Assembly (NCBI GenBank): GCA_016218485.1
Contig: JACRDY010000059.1
Location: forward strand, 16,641 to 80,640
Origin: Candidatus Falkowiibacteriota bacterium
Lineage (GTDB): Bacteria; Patescibacteriota; Patescibacteriia; JACRDY01
Length of the DNA: 64,000 bases
Direction of reading: 5' to 3'
Shown here: piece after piece, positions 38,712 to 46,329 of the stretch
Layout of the letters: each line of letters opens with the position of its first letter
Position numbering within the stretch: position 1 is the stretch's first letter
Position numbers and translations under genes: made by a program
The notes under the pieces: generated by a model
What the model saw: the letters and a program-made list of their open reading frames with translations, nothing else
The model's database searches: none
What the model was told of the DNA's origin: nothing

Positions 38712-40271
38712 ATGCTATTTTCTATTAACCAAGTTATCATCCCCAGTCAGCCCGGCTGCTACCTGATGAAAAATTCAGCCGGAGAGATTTTGTATATTGG
38801 TAAAGCCAAAAATCTGCCCAAGCGGGTCAAGTCATACTGGCAAAAAAAGCATATTGATCCAAAACTGGACGAGCTTATCACCGAGGTGGCGGATATTGAA
38901 TTCATGGTTACGCGCAATGAAGTGGAAGCATTACTCCTGGAGGCGCGCCTGATCAAGCAGCACCAGCCGAAGTACAACTCCATGCTCAAGGAAAACGTCC
39001 CGTATTTGTATATCAAGATTACCGATGAAGAATTTCCTCGGTTGGTCAGCGTCAGGAAAATTGAGGGACCGGGGAAATATTTCGGGCCGTTTGTCAGCGG
39101 TCGCGGGCGCAAGTATCTGCTCCTGACCACCGCGCGCCTGTTCGGCATTCGGACGAACAAGCTGACGAGCCGCAGCAGCCGCGAGCTGTATCAGCTCTTG
39201 AGCGAGATCAAAGAAAAGCAACTGGAAAAATTGTCGCCAGTGGAATACCAGCGCAACGTCAAACTGGCGGACATGTTCCTGCGCGGTAAGCGGACGCAGC
39301 TTTTGGGCGAGCTGGAAAAGAGAATGAAGCAGGCGAGCGCTGAAGAGCATTTCGAGCTGGCCAAATTATATCGCGATCAAATTCACGCCATCAAGATTAT
39401 TGCCGAGGATCAGCTGGTGTCGCTGCCCAAGAGCTATGATCAGGATGTGGTTAATTTTGTCATGGCCGGCGAGACGGCGTATTTCCAGGTGTTTAATGTC
39501 AGTAAGGGGATAGTGACTTCAAGACAGCAGATAGCGGTTAGCGGTTGGCAGTTAGCCAGTCAGCCCGGATTATTACGCGATTTTTTACAACAGTACTACT
39601 TAACCCGTGCCGCACCAAAGGAAATTGTTTTGCCGATTGAACCGGCGGAGTCAGCTTTAATAGAGCAATATCTGGAAGATTTGAAAAGTCAGAAGGTTTT
39701 TTTAACCATACCAAAAGTGGGCGACAAGAAGAAACTATTGGAACTCGTGCGGGAAAATATTTTGAGCGGTCTGGCCAATAATCCACTGGCTGAACTGCAG
39801 GCGCAATTGGGCCTCCAGCGGCTGCCCCTGACCATTGACGGTTTTGATATTTCTAATACCTCGGGCCAGCAGGCGGTTGGCTCGTGCGTGCGTTTCCATG
39901 ACGGCAAACCGGACAAGAGCATGTACCGGAAGTTTAGAATTAAAACCGTTGAGGGGCCGAATGACTTTGCCATGATGAAAGAAGTCGTGGGGCGGCGGTA
40001 CCGTGAGGGCAAGGATGTGCCTGATTTAATCTTGATTGATGGGGGCAAGGGTCAGCTCGGGGTGGCAACGCGCGCGCTGCAAGCTTTACGAATTATGGTG
40101 CCGGTTATTTCTTTAGCCAAAAAACAGGAGGAAATTTTCATCCCCGGCCGGGAGCAGTCCATTCAGCTGGATAAGAATTCACCGGCCCGTAAACTGCTGC
40201 AGCAGGTTCGGGATGAGGCGCATCGGTTCGCGATCAGTTACCACAAGCTGCTAAGAAAAAGACGGGGCTAA
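38712..40271 (+). CDS. uvrC: Excinuclease ABC subunit C without C-terminal HhH domain
   Basis: Makes both incisions in excision repair. 519 residues. The GIY-YIG nuclease domain is at the N-terminus (GCYLMKN...ILYIGKAKNLPKRVKSYW), a UVR-like segment is in the middle (EEHFELAKLYRDQIHAIK), and the RNase-H-like second nuclease includes GFDISNTSGQQAVGS, DLILIDGGKGQL and RDEAHRFAISYHKLL. It ends at LRKRRG, where canonical UvrC (about 600 residues) continues with a tandem helix-hairpin-helix DNA-binding domain. That domain is absent, and a normal stop codon followed by a word palindrome shows no sign of a frameshift. Confidence 0.94.
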   Translation: MLFSINQVIIPSQPGCYLMKNSAGEILYIGKAKNLPKRVKSYWQKKHIDPKLDELITEVADIEFMVTRNEVEALLLEARLIKQHQPKYNSMLKENVPYLYIKITDEEFPRLVSVRKIEGPGKYFGPFVSGRGRKYLLLTTARLFGIRTNKLTSRSSRELYQLLSEIKEKQLEKLSPVEYQRNVKLADMFLRGKRTQLLGELEKRMKQASAEEHFELAKLYRDQIHAIKIIAEDQLVSLPKSYDQDVVNFVMAGETAYFQVFNVSKGIVTSRQQIAVSGWQLASQPGLLRDFLQQYYLTRAAPKEIVLPIEPAESALIEQYLEDLKSQKVFLTIPKVGDKKKLLELVRENILSGLANNPLAELQAQLGLQRLPLTIDGFDISNTSGQQAVGSCVRFHDGKPDKSMYRKFRIKTVEGPNDFAMMKEVVGRRYREGKDVPDLILIDGGKGQLGVATRALQALRIMVPVISLAKKQEEIFIPGREQSIQLDKNSPARKLLQQVRDEAHRFAISYHKLLRKRRG

Positions 40272-40284
40272 TGTATCGTATACT

Positions 40285-40409
40285 AAAATTCAAAGTTCAA
40301 AATCCAAATGACAAATCAAGTTCAAAGCCTAAATGTCAAATCAACGCACCTTTTTGAACTTTGTCATTTGGCATTGATTTGAACTTTGGATTTTGAACTT
40401 TGAACTTAT
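40285..40409. repeat. Word palindrome, 'caaagttcaaaatccaaatgac' type
   Basis: Third copy of the type seen at 1285-1447 and 9211-9337; the arms AAAGTTCAAAATCCAAATGA and TTTGAACTTTGGATTTTGAA are complementary. Confidence 0.85.
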
Positions 40410-40484
40410 CGGGGTTATATGGATTGCTTGTTATCACATTGATTATTTGTTAAAATAAAGAAAACTAACCCATAAGCCTTACGT

Positions 40485-41318
40485 ATGATAGACGCTCCTC
40501 AGACGGGAACCGACATTCCGGTGTCCAGTCAGCGACCAATTTCATCTTATGCAACGAGCCGTTTTCCGTGGCTGACGATGATTATTTCTATTCTGGCCAC
40601 CGTCATTGTGGTTGGCGGCGGCGGGTACTACTGGTGGCAGCAGAGTGTTGGCACGACGCAAGTGACATTGCAGCAACAGGCCGATGCGGCAGCAGCCAGC
40701 GTCACCGCCTGCGCCAATGATTTGACCGGTTGCCGTGATCAGCTGACCAAGAGCCAGGATGAGCAGCAGCAGATCAATGCCGAGCTGGCGATGATTGCTC
40801 AACTGCCCTACCAGGGCTGGAAAACGTACACCGATACCCAGTTCGGCTGGCAGTGGCTGTACCCGCCGGATTGGCAGGTCAGCGAGCAGGTGATAAACGC
40901 GGCCAAGAACGTCAGCGGCAAGAACGGTTTTTGCCTAAAGTTTGATTCGTCAGACAGTACGACGTTATCCGTTTGTTACCGTTTGCAGTCAGACACGACC
41001 GCCACCACTTGGTTCCGTACCGGCATCGGCTACACCGAACTGGCCAAAGTGCCGGTCAGCTTTTCTATCCTCGGTCAGCAGATGAACGAGAAGACGCTGT
41101 TCGGTCAAGATGGCGAGGTGAAAGATATTATTTACTTTCAAAACATGAAAGATGACGAGACCGGCTATCCGGCACGAGCTAAGGTGGGGGATTACTACAT
41201 TACCGCTATGGCCTCCGACGCCGGTTTCCGTGGCACCGGCTTGAGCGTTATTGACCAGAAACTTTTGGATTTGATTCTCGCTTCCGCCAAATTGCCGACT
41301 GCTGTTGAGCAGCCGTAG
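40485..41318 (+). CDS. Membrane-anchored PsbP-like protein
   Basis: 277 residues. A short cytoplasmic start is followed by one transmembrane segment (WLTMIISILATVIVVGGGGY), a coiled-coil stretch (VTACANDLTGCRDQLTKSQD) and a C-terminal domain beginning WKTYTDTQFGWQWLYPPDWQ. The pattern 'YTDxxxGWxxxYPxDW' is typical of PsbP-like domains common in CPR lipoproteins and membrane proteins. Function unknown; presumably outside the membrane. TTAAAAT about 30 bp upstream may be its -10. The next gene starts eight bases after its stop. Confidence 0.75.
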   Translation: MIDAPQTGTDIPVSSQRPISSYATSRFPWLTMIISILATVIVVGGGGYYWWQQSVGTTQVTLQQQADAAAASVTACANDLTGCRDQLTKSQDEQQQINAELAMIAQLPYQGWKTYTDTQFGWQWLYPPDWQVSEQVINAAKNVSGKNGFCLKFDSSDSTTLSVCYRLQSDTTATTWFRTGIGYTELAKVPVSFSILGQQMNEKTLFGQDGEVKDIIYFQNMKDDETGYPARAKVGDYYITAMASDAGFRGTGLSVIDQKLLDLILASAKLPTAVEQP

Positions 41319-41325
41319 AACTAAT

Positions 41326-41892
41326 ATGGCCGGTATACTACGACTAGCAGTCTCTGGATCAGCCGGATCATTCTCCGAAGAAGCCGCCCGCTGGTACCTC
41401 CAGCGCGAGGGGCAAGAGGGGGAGATTGTTTTTGGGATTGATCCGGATGGCGTGTTCGCCGCGCTCGCCGAGGGGCGGGCGGACCTGGGGATTATCCCGG
41501 TGGTGAATTCGCGGGGCGGATTGGTCATAGACGCCTATGTGGCCATGGGCAAGAATTTGTTTACCGTGGTTGACCACGTGGTGATTGAAGTCCAACAGTG
41601 TTTGCTGGCGTTACCGGGAACAACCAAAGCAGCGATTACCCAGTTCGCCTCACACCCGCAGGCCTTTGCCCAGTGTGAGCGGTATCTGCTGAATAATTTT
41701 CCTAATATCAAACATACCCCGTGGTCAGACACGGCTGAAGCGGCGGAGGATTTAAAATCAGGCAAACTGCCGTTGACTACCGGTGTGATCGCGTCAGCCT
41801 TGGCCGGCAAGAATAATGGATTGGAAATTCTGGAAAAGGGGATTCAGGACGCCCGGCCGAATCTGACGACGTTTTTGGTGGTGCAGCAGTAG
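41326..41892 (+). CDS. pheA: Prephenate dehydratase domain protein, no ACT domain
   Basis: Prephenate dehydratase turns prephenate into phenylpyruvate for phenylalanine synthesis. 188 residues from ATG 41326 (MAGILRLAVSGSAGSFSEEA). Family elements: GSFSEEAA, DLGIIPVVNSRGG (usually VPIENS), SHPQAFAQCERYL, DTAEAA and NLTTFLVV. The last corresponds to the catalytic N-x-TRF motif: the Thr is kept but the Arg is replaced by Thr. There is no regulatory ACT domain. No other aromatic-pathway gene is in view. It may be a divergent enzyme or a protein using the fold for another ligand. Confidence 0.8.
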   Translation: MAGILRLAVSGSAGSFSEEAARWYLQREGQEGEIVFGIDPDGVFAALAEGRADLGIIPVVNSRGGLVIDAYVAMGKNLFTVVDHVVIEVQQCLLALPGTTKAAITQFASHPQAFAQCERYLLNNFPNIKHTPWSDTAEAAEDLKSGKLPLTTGVIASALAGKNNGLEILEKGIQDARPNLTTFLVVQQ

Positions 41893-42010
41893 TAATTTTC
41901 TGTGTTATTCTGTGCTTTAGTCTGTGTTCTTCTGTGTGCGTTTTAAATTTATAGCACACAGACCACACAGACCCCGACTGGCGTTGGGGCACGGAAAAAC
42001 ACGGAGTTGT
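41893..42010. repeat. Word palindrome, 'ttctgtgt' / 'acacaga' type
   Basis: CTGTGTTATTCTGTGCTTTA and ACACAGACCACACAGACC words face each other. Then CCATGGCTCTACAGCCATGG (42028-42047) forms its own repeat. The rest of the gap contains a possible extended -10 (TGCTAAACT, 42073-42081) for rpsB and nothing else recognised. Confidence 0.7.
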
Positions 42011-42182
42011 AAGGTTAGGCTATCGCCATGGCTCTACAGCCATGGCTCTACCCTTGCATTATTTTTAATTTTTTGCTAAACTAAGCCCAGCTTAATTAAA
42101 TCATCACTCATCTGCGCCATTTTCCTTCCCTTGTTTTTACAACAATCGGGCAGGCACAGAGAGGGATAATAAAGGAAAAAAT

Positions 42183-42878
42183 ATGCCAACATTACCAACG
42201 TTGGAGGAAATGCTTAAGGCTGGCCTACATTTTGGTCACCAGAAGGACAAGTGGCATCCCAAAATGGAGCAGTACATTTTCGCGGAGCGCAACGGCGTCC
42301 ATATTATTGATCTGGAAAAAACCCAGATCAAGCTTCAGGCAGCGCTGCAATTTATTACCAACACGGTCAAAGCTGGCGGTGTTATTTTGTTTGTCGGAAC
42401 TAAAGATCAGGCCAAAGACAGTGTTACCAAGGCCGCACAGGACTGTGGTATGCCATACGTGTCTAACCGCTGGCTCGGCGGTACGCTCACCAACTTTCCC
42501 ATTATTTTAAAACTCATTAAGAAGTACAAAGATCTCAAAGCCAAACAGGAAACGGGCGGATTCAAGGGCTACACCAAAAAAGAGCAGCTGGATTTTCAAG
42601 AAGATATCGTTAAGCTGGAAGGGCGCGTCGGCGGTATCAAAGATCTTAAGAAAGCGCCGGACGCTATTTTCCTCGTGGACGCTAAACACGAGAAGACCGC
42701 GCTGACTGAAGCCAAGAAAAAAGGCATCACGCTGGTGGTGCTCTGTGACACTAATATCAACCCGACCAAGATTGACTATGTCATTCCGGGTAATGATGAC
42801 GCGACCAAGGGTATAGAGATGATCGTGGCGCTGGTGGCGGAGGCGGTTAAAGAAGGCAAAGCGCTGCAGGGGAAGTAA
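42183..42878 (+). CDS. rpsB: 30S ribosomal protein S2
   Basis: S2 sits on the head-body junction of the 30S subunit. 231 residues, family-typical: LEEMLKAGLHFGHQKDKWHP, FAERNGVHIIDLEKT, PYVSNRWLGGTLTNF, DAIFLVDAKHEKTAL and VLCDTNINPTKIDYVIPGND. AAAGGA lies upstream of the ATG. Followed after 44 bp by tsf, the standard rpsB-tsf pair. The gap carries 'attacgaatt' repeat words. Confidence 0.97.
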   Translation: MPTLPTLEEMLKAGLHFGHQKDKWHPKMEQYIFAERNGVHIIDLEKTQIKLQAALQFITNTVKAGGVILFVGTKDQAKDSVTKAAQDCGMPYVSNRWLGGTLTNFPIILKLIKKYKDLKAKQETGGFKGYTKKEQLDFQEDIVKLEGRVGGIKDLKKAPDAIFLVDAKHEKTALTEAKKKGITLVVLCDTNINPTKIDYVIPGNDDATKGIEMIVALVAEAVKEGKALQGK

Positions 42879-42879
42879 T

Positions 42880-42908
42880 TTTTAATTACGAATTACGAAT
42901 TACGAATG
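42880..42908. repeat. Repeat-word arm ('attacgaattacgaatt')
   Basis: AATTACGAATTACGAATTAC between rpsB and tsf, the same words as at 9677 and 13062. Confidence 0.7.
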
Positions 42909-42922
42909 ATAAAAATAAAATT

Positions 42923-43690
42923 ATGAGTTTAGACGATATCAAAAAGTTGAGAGAAACCACTGGCGCCGGCATGGTTGATTGTCAGAAGGCGCTGGATGAA
43001 GCGGGCGGAGACCTGACTGCCGCCGTGGATATTCTGCGCAAGAAAGGCCTGGAAAAAGCCGGCAAGAAAGCGGAGCGTGCGACGAGCGAAGGGATGATTG
43101 CCATGGCCCGAGAGGGGAAAAAAGTGGCGGTGGCTTCACTGCGTTGCGAGACTGATTTCGTGGCGCGCAACAGCGACTTTGGCGCGGCCGTGGCGGAGTT
43201 TGCCAGCCAGCTTTTGACAGTTTCTGCCGATGAGTTCAAAACCTGGGCCGAGGAAAAAATCAAGAACGAATTGATCGTAAAAATTGGTGAAAATCTCCAG
43301 CTGGGCGACTTCGGTGTGCTGGAAGGTGATGTTGTCGGCGTTTACCTCCATTCGGACAAGAAGCAGGCCGCGGTGGTGGTACTGTCCGGTGGTACGGCAG
43401 CACAGGCCAATGATCTGGCGATGCAGGTGGTGGCCATGTCTCCGAGTTATATCCGGCCGGAAGATGTGCCGGCCGAGGTTATTGCTAAAGAAAAGGAAAT
43501 TTACGTTGAACAAATGGCTGGAGAGAATAAACCGGCCGAAGTTTTGCAGAAGATTATTGAAGGTAAACTGCAAAAGTTTTATATGGAGACTTGTTTACTA
43601 AAGCAGCCGTTTATTAAAGATGACAGTCAGACTGTTGAGCAGTGCTTGGGCAACGCGACGGTGAATGAGTTTCAGCGGTATAGTATTTAG
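42923..43690 (+). CDS. tsf: Elongation factor Ts
   Basis: The nucleotide-exchange factor for EF-Tu. 255 residues, shorter than E. coli (283) but close to CPR and thermophile forms. The N-terminal UBA-like domain has the signature LRETTGAGMVDCQKALDEAG. The core includes ATSEGMIAMA, CETDFVARNSDF, VGVYLHSDKKQAAVVVL and MQVVAMSPSYIRPEDVP. The C-terminal QPFIKDDSQTVEQCL motif is also present. A terminator follows. Confidence 0.97.
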   Translation: MSLDDIKKLRETTGAGMVDCQKALDEAGGDLTAAVDILRKKGLEKAGKKAERATSEGMIAMAREGKKVAVASLRCETDFVARNSDFGAAVAEFASQLLTVSADEFKTWAEEKIKNELIVKIGENLQLGDFGVLEGDVVGVYLHSDKKQAAVVVLSGGTAAQANDLAMQVVAMSPSYIRPEDVPAEVIAKEKEIYVEQMAGENKPAEVLQKIIEGKLQKFYMETCLLKQPFIKDDSQTVEQCLGNATVNEFQRYSI

Positions 43691-43710
43691 TTTTGAGATA
43701 GTATTTAGGA

Positions 43711-43736
43711 AAGGCCTCGTTCGCGGGGCTTTTTTG
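43711..43736 (+). terminator. tsf terminator
   Basis: GGCCTCG-TTCG-CGGGGC stem followed by TTTTTT. Confidence 0.8.
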
Positions 43737-43738
43737 TA

Positions 43739-43850
43739 TTCCTGGAGTGACACAGCCTCTGGCTGTGTTATGTTATTCAGTAGAGCTTTCAGCATAACAC
43801 AGCCAGAGGCTGTGTCACTCCTACTGTGTCACTCCTACTAGCTACGGGCA
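43739..43850. repeat. Word palindrome, 'gacacagcc(tct)ggctgtg' type
   Basis: GGAGTGACACAGCCTCTGGC faces GCCAGAGGCTGTGTCACTCC about 30 bp further on. Related units lie between the cysteine-rich genes at 51454-51531 and 54998-55080. Confidence 0.85.
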
Positions 43851-43859
43851 TTCTTTTTA

Positions 43860-43868
43860 TGCTATAAT
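43860..43868 (+). promoter_or_regulatory. Extended -10 promoter of gap
   Basis: TGC-TATAAT, a consensus -10 with an extended TG; no good -35. It predicts a leader of about 20 bases without a Shine-Dalgarno. Confidence 0.65.
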
Positions 43869-43895
43869 ACGCTCATAACCCTTAACCTTTCCCCT

Positions 43896-44906
43896 ATGGT
43901 TCAAAAAGTCCGCGTCGCCATTAACGGTTTCGGTCGCATTGGCCGGGCGGCATTTAAAATTGCTTTAGACAACAAGAAAGTGGAGGTGGTGGCGATTAAT
44001 GATCTGGTGGCGCCGTCGGTGCTGGCGTATCTTTTAAAATATGATTCAGTCTACAATACGTACGATAAGAAAGTGACCGCTGACAGTAAACACGTCATCG
44101 TCAATGGCAAGAAGTATCCGGTGTTTCAGGAGCGCGAGCCAAAGAGATTGCCCTGGAAAAAGTTGGGAGTGGATGTGGTTTTGGAGTGCACCGGATTTTT
44201 TCTGGACACGGCCGGGGCCGGACAGCACCTGCGGGCGGGCGCCAAAAAAGTGGTCATCTCCGCACCGGGCAAAGACGATGTGGCCAACACGCACGTCTTC
44301 GGCACTCTAGAGACGCAGAAGCATGTTAAGCACGGCCAAGTGGTTTCCAACGCTTCCTGCACCACCAATTGCATCAGCCCGGTGATGCAAGTCTTGGCCA
44401 CCGTGTTTGGGATTGAGAAAGCGATGATGACGACCGCGCACGCCTATACCGCGAGCCAGGGGCTGGTTGATGAACCAAACAGCAAGGATATGCGTGAAGG
44501 CCGCGCGGCGGCAATGAACCTAGTACCCACCCACACCGGCGCGGCGGAGGCGACCGCCAAAGTGGTCCCGGCGCTGCAGGGAAAATTCACCGGTATTTCC
44601 ATCCGCGTGCCCGTGATCTGCGGTTCGTTGTCTGACGTCACCTGTGTTTTGAAAAAAAATGTGACGGCAGAACAGGTCAATAATGCGTTTCGCCGCGCTG
44701 CCAAGCAGCCGCTGTTCAAAAATATTCTGGAAGTTTCCGACGCACCATTAGTTTCCAGTGACATCATTGGCAATCCGCATTCGGCGATCGTGGACACGAC
44801 CTTTACCCGCGTGGTTGACGGTAACTTAGTGAAGGTTTTGGCCTGGTATGATAACGAGTGGGGGTACGCGCACCGGTTGGTGGAGATGGCGGTGGCAGTA
44901 AGTTAG
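43896..44906 (+). CDS. gap: Glyceraldehyde-3-phosphate dehydrogenase
   Basis: A glycolytic enzyme oxidising glyceraldehyde-3-phosphate to 1,3-bisphosphoglycerate. 336 residues, full length. The NAD-binding start is VRVAINGFGRIGRAAF. The active site SNASCTTNC has the nucleophile at Cys155, and the catalytic His lies in TTAHAYTASQ. The C-terminal WYDNEWGYAHRLVEM is also present. NAD or NADP preference cannot be told with certainty, although Asp36 in AINDL is compatible with NAD. Not adjacent to pgk or tpi; eno and two gpmI genes lie 13 kb downstream. Confidence 0.97.
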   Translation: MVQKVRVAINGFGRIGRAAFKIALDNKKVEVVAINDLVAPSVLAYLLKYDSVYNTYDKKVTADSKHVIVNGKKYPVFQEREPKRLPWKKLGVDVVLECTGFFLDTAGAGQHLRAGAKKVVISAPGKDDVANTHVFGTLETQKHVKHGQVVSNASCTTNCISPVMQVLATVFGIEKAMMTTAHAYTASQGLVDEPNSKDMREGRAAAMNLVPTHTGAAEATAKVVPALQGKFTGISIRVPVICGSLSDVTCVLKKNVTAEQVNNAFRRAAKQPLFKNILEVSDAPLVSSDIIGNPHSAIVDTTFTRVVDGNLVKVLAWYDNEWGYAHRLVEMAVAVS

Positions 44907-45012
44907 TAATCAGTAATCAGTAATCAGTAATCAGTAATCAGTAATCAGTAATCAGTAATCAGTAATCAGTAATCAGTAACTAGTTACTAGTTACTGATTA
45001 CCAGTTACTTTA
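44907..45012. repeat. Word palindrome, 'agtaatc' type
   Basis: About ten tandem AGTAATC units followed by TAGTTACTAGTTACTGATTA in the opposite sense. The units are directly adjacent without spacers, so it is not a CRISPR. Confidence 0.85.
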
Positions 45013-45017
45013 TAAAT

Positions 45018-46064
45018 ATGTTCTCAAAACAAGATCTCTCCCAATTTTTCCTCCTGTTGCTATTAGCAGCTTCTCTGTATTTGGTGTACCTCTTTTTCAA
45101 GCCTTTCTTAATGGTGATTCTCCTGTCCGGCGTGCTGGTGTCTATTTTCTATAGTTGGTATGAGTGGGTGCTGCCGCGGTTGCAGGGTAAGCGGAGTTGG
45201 GCGGCGTTGATTATGGTGGTGGTCATCGCGGTCATTATTATTCTGCCAGTGACGTTGTTTATTTTTTACCTGTCCAAAAAATCACTGGAAGGCTTTAGCG
45301 CCATTACCGTTTGGATCAATAGCGGCGCGGCTGAACGGACGGTCAATCAGGGACTGTTGAGCCGGTTCAGTTTCATTGATGTTGAAGCGCTGAATCTTCG
45401 TCAGTATCTGGTCAGCGCCAGCTCGCGGATTTACAGCTTTCTCCTGTCTGGCGGCACCTCGCTCCTCAAAGGCACGACGCAGCTGTTCACCAGTTTGATC
45501 TTGATGTTTTTCACCATGTTTTTCCTGTTCCGTGACGGTAAAACATTCATGCGTGAGGTGATGCACCTGACGCCGCTGCCCAATAAGTATGACCGGAAGA
45601 TTTTTCAGAAATTTCGCGATGTCAGCTACTCTACCATCACCAGTACCTTTGTAACCGCTATTGTCCAGGGTATTATTGGTTCAGTGGGTTTCATGATCGT
45701 CGGCATCCCGGCTTTTTTCGCCGGTGTCGCCATGGCGTTTTTGGCGCTGTTGCCGTATGTTGGCGCGACATTTGTTTGGCTGCCGGCGGGGTTGTATCTC
45801 CTCCTGACCGGCAAGATTTGGCAAGGCATATTTATTTTAATCTGGGGGTCGGTGGTGGTCAGTCTGGTAGATAATATTTTGCGGCCGATGCTGATTAAGA
45901 ATAAAGCCCAGATCCATCCGTTGATTATTTTCTTTGCGATCTTCGGCGGTATCCTTACCTTTGGCTTCTGGGGGATGATTCTCGGGCCGATCATTATTTC
46001 CATTGCGTTTACCATTCTCCATATTTATGAATTGGAGTACGCTGATGTATTGGAGGAGGAATAA
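45018..46064 (+). CDS. AI-2E family (UPF0118/PerM-like) membrane protein
   Basis: 348 residues with about seven to eight hydrophobic segments. Family landmarks: paired N-terminal helices (FFLLLLLAASLYLVYLFFKP), a central soluble part, then FFTMFFLFRDGKTFMREV, GIIGSVGFMIVGIPAFFAGV and LLPYVGATFVWLPAGLYLL, and the C-terminal DNILRPMLIKNKAQIHPL. Members include AI-2 exporter TqsA and Na/H antiporter-like proteins; the substrate cannot be assigned. The stop codon directly abuts REP-like copy 4. Confidence 0.92.
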   Translation: MFSKQDLSQFFLLLLLAASLYLVYLFFKPFLMVILLSGVLVSIFYSWYEWVLPRLQGKRSWAALIMVVVIAVIIILPVTLFIFYLSKKSLEGFSAITVWINSGAAERTVNQGLLSRFSFIDVEALNLRQYLVSASSRIYSFLLSGGTSLLKGTTQLFTSLILMFFTMFFLFRDGKTFMREVMHLTPLPNKYDRKIFQKFRDVSYSTITSTFVTAIVQGIIGSVGFMIVGIPAFFAGVAMAFLALLPYVGATFVWLPAGLYLLLTGKIWQGIFILIWGSVVVSLVDNILRPMLIKNKAQIHPLIIFFAIFGGILTFGFWGMILGPIIISIAFTILHIYELEYADVLEEE

Positions 46065-46125
46065 ATCCAGCACCTTCCAGCATATCCCGTCAGCGTGCTG
46101 CGGGGTATGCTGGAAGGTGCTGGAT
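46065..46125. repeat. REP-like hairpin element, copy 4 (short form)
   Basis: ATCCAGCACCTTCCAGCATA...TATGCTGGAAGGTGCTGGAT. The change from AGAATA to AGCATA is matched on the other arm, so pairing is conserved. It begins at the base after the AI-2E stop codon. Confidence 0.9.
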
Positions 46126-46143
46126 AAAAATTAGAAATTGGAG

Positions 46144-46170
46144 AAAAACCCTTTGAAATAAAAGGTTTTT
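46144..46170 (+). terminator. Weak terminator before the Cys-rich array
   Basis: AAAACCCTTT-GAAAT-AAAAGGTTTTTT. The following palindrome (46254-46320, 'cgtatatggtatgtggg') lies in front of the first Cys-rich gene. Confidence 0.5.
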
Positions 46171-46329
46171 TATTTGCCAAAATAGGGGATTCTGGTATAG
46201 TTGATGAGGGAGAAATTCAGTATTTCCTGCGTTTTAGTTATTGGAAAGAGATTTAGTATATCGTATGTCGTATATGGTATGTGGGGAAATTCCCCCATAT
46301 ACCATATACCACATACTATATTCCCCCCT

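Noticed and set aside
44907..45012. Tandem 7-bp repeats that could be mistaken for a CRISPR or microsatellite locus
   Set aside because: Units adjoin without spacers and are followed by their reverse complement; no cas gene is nearby.
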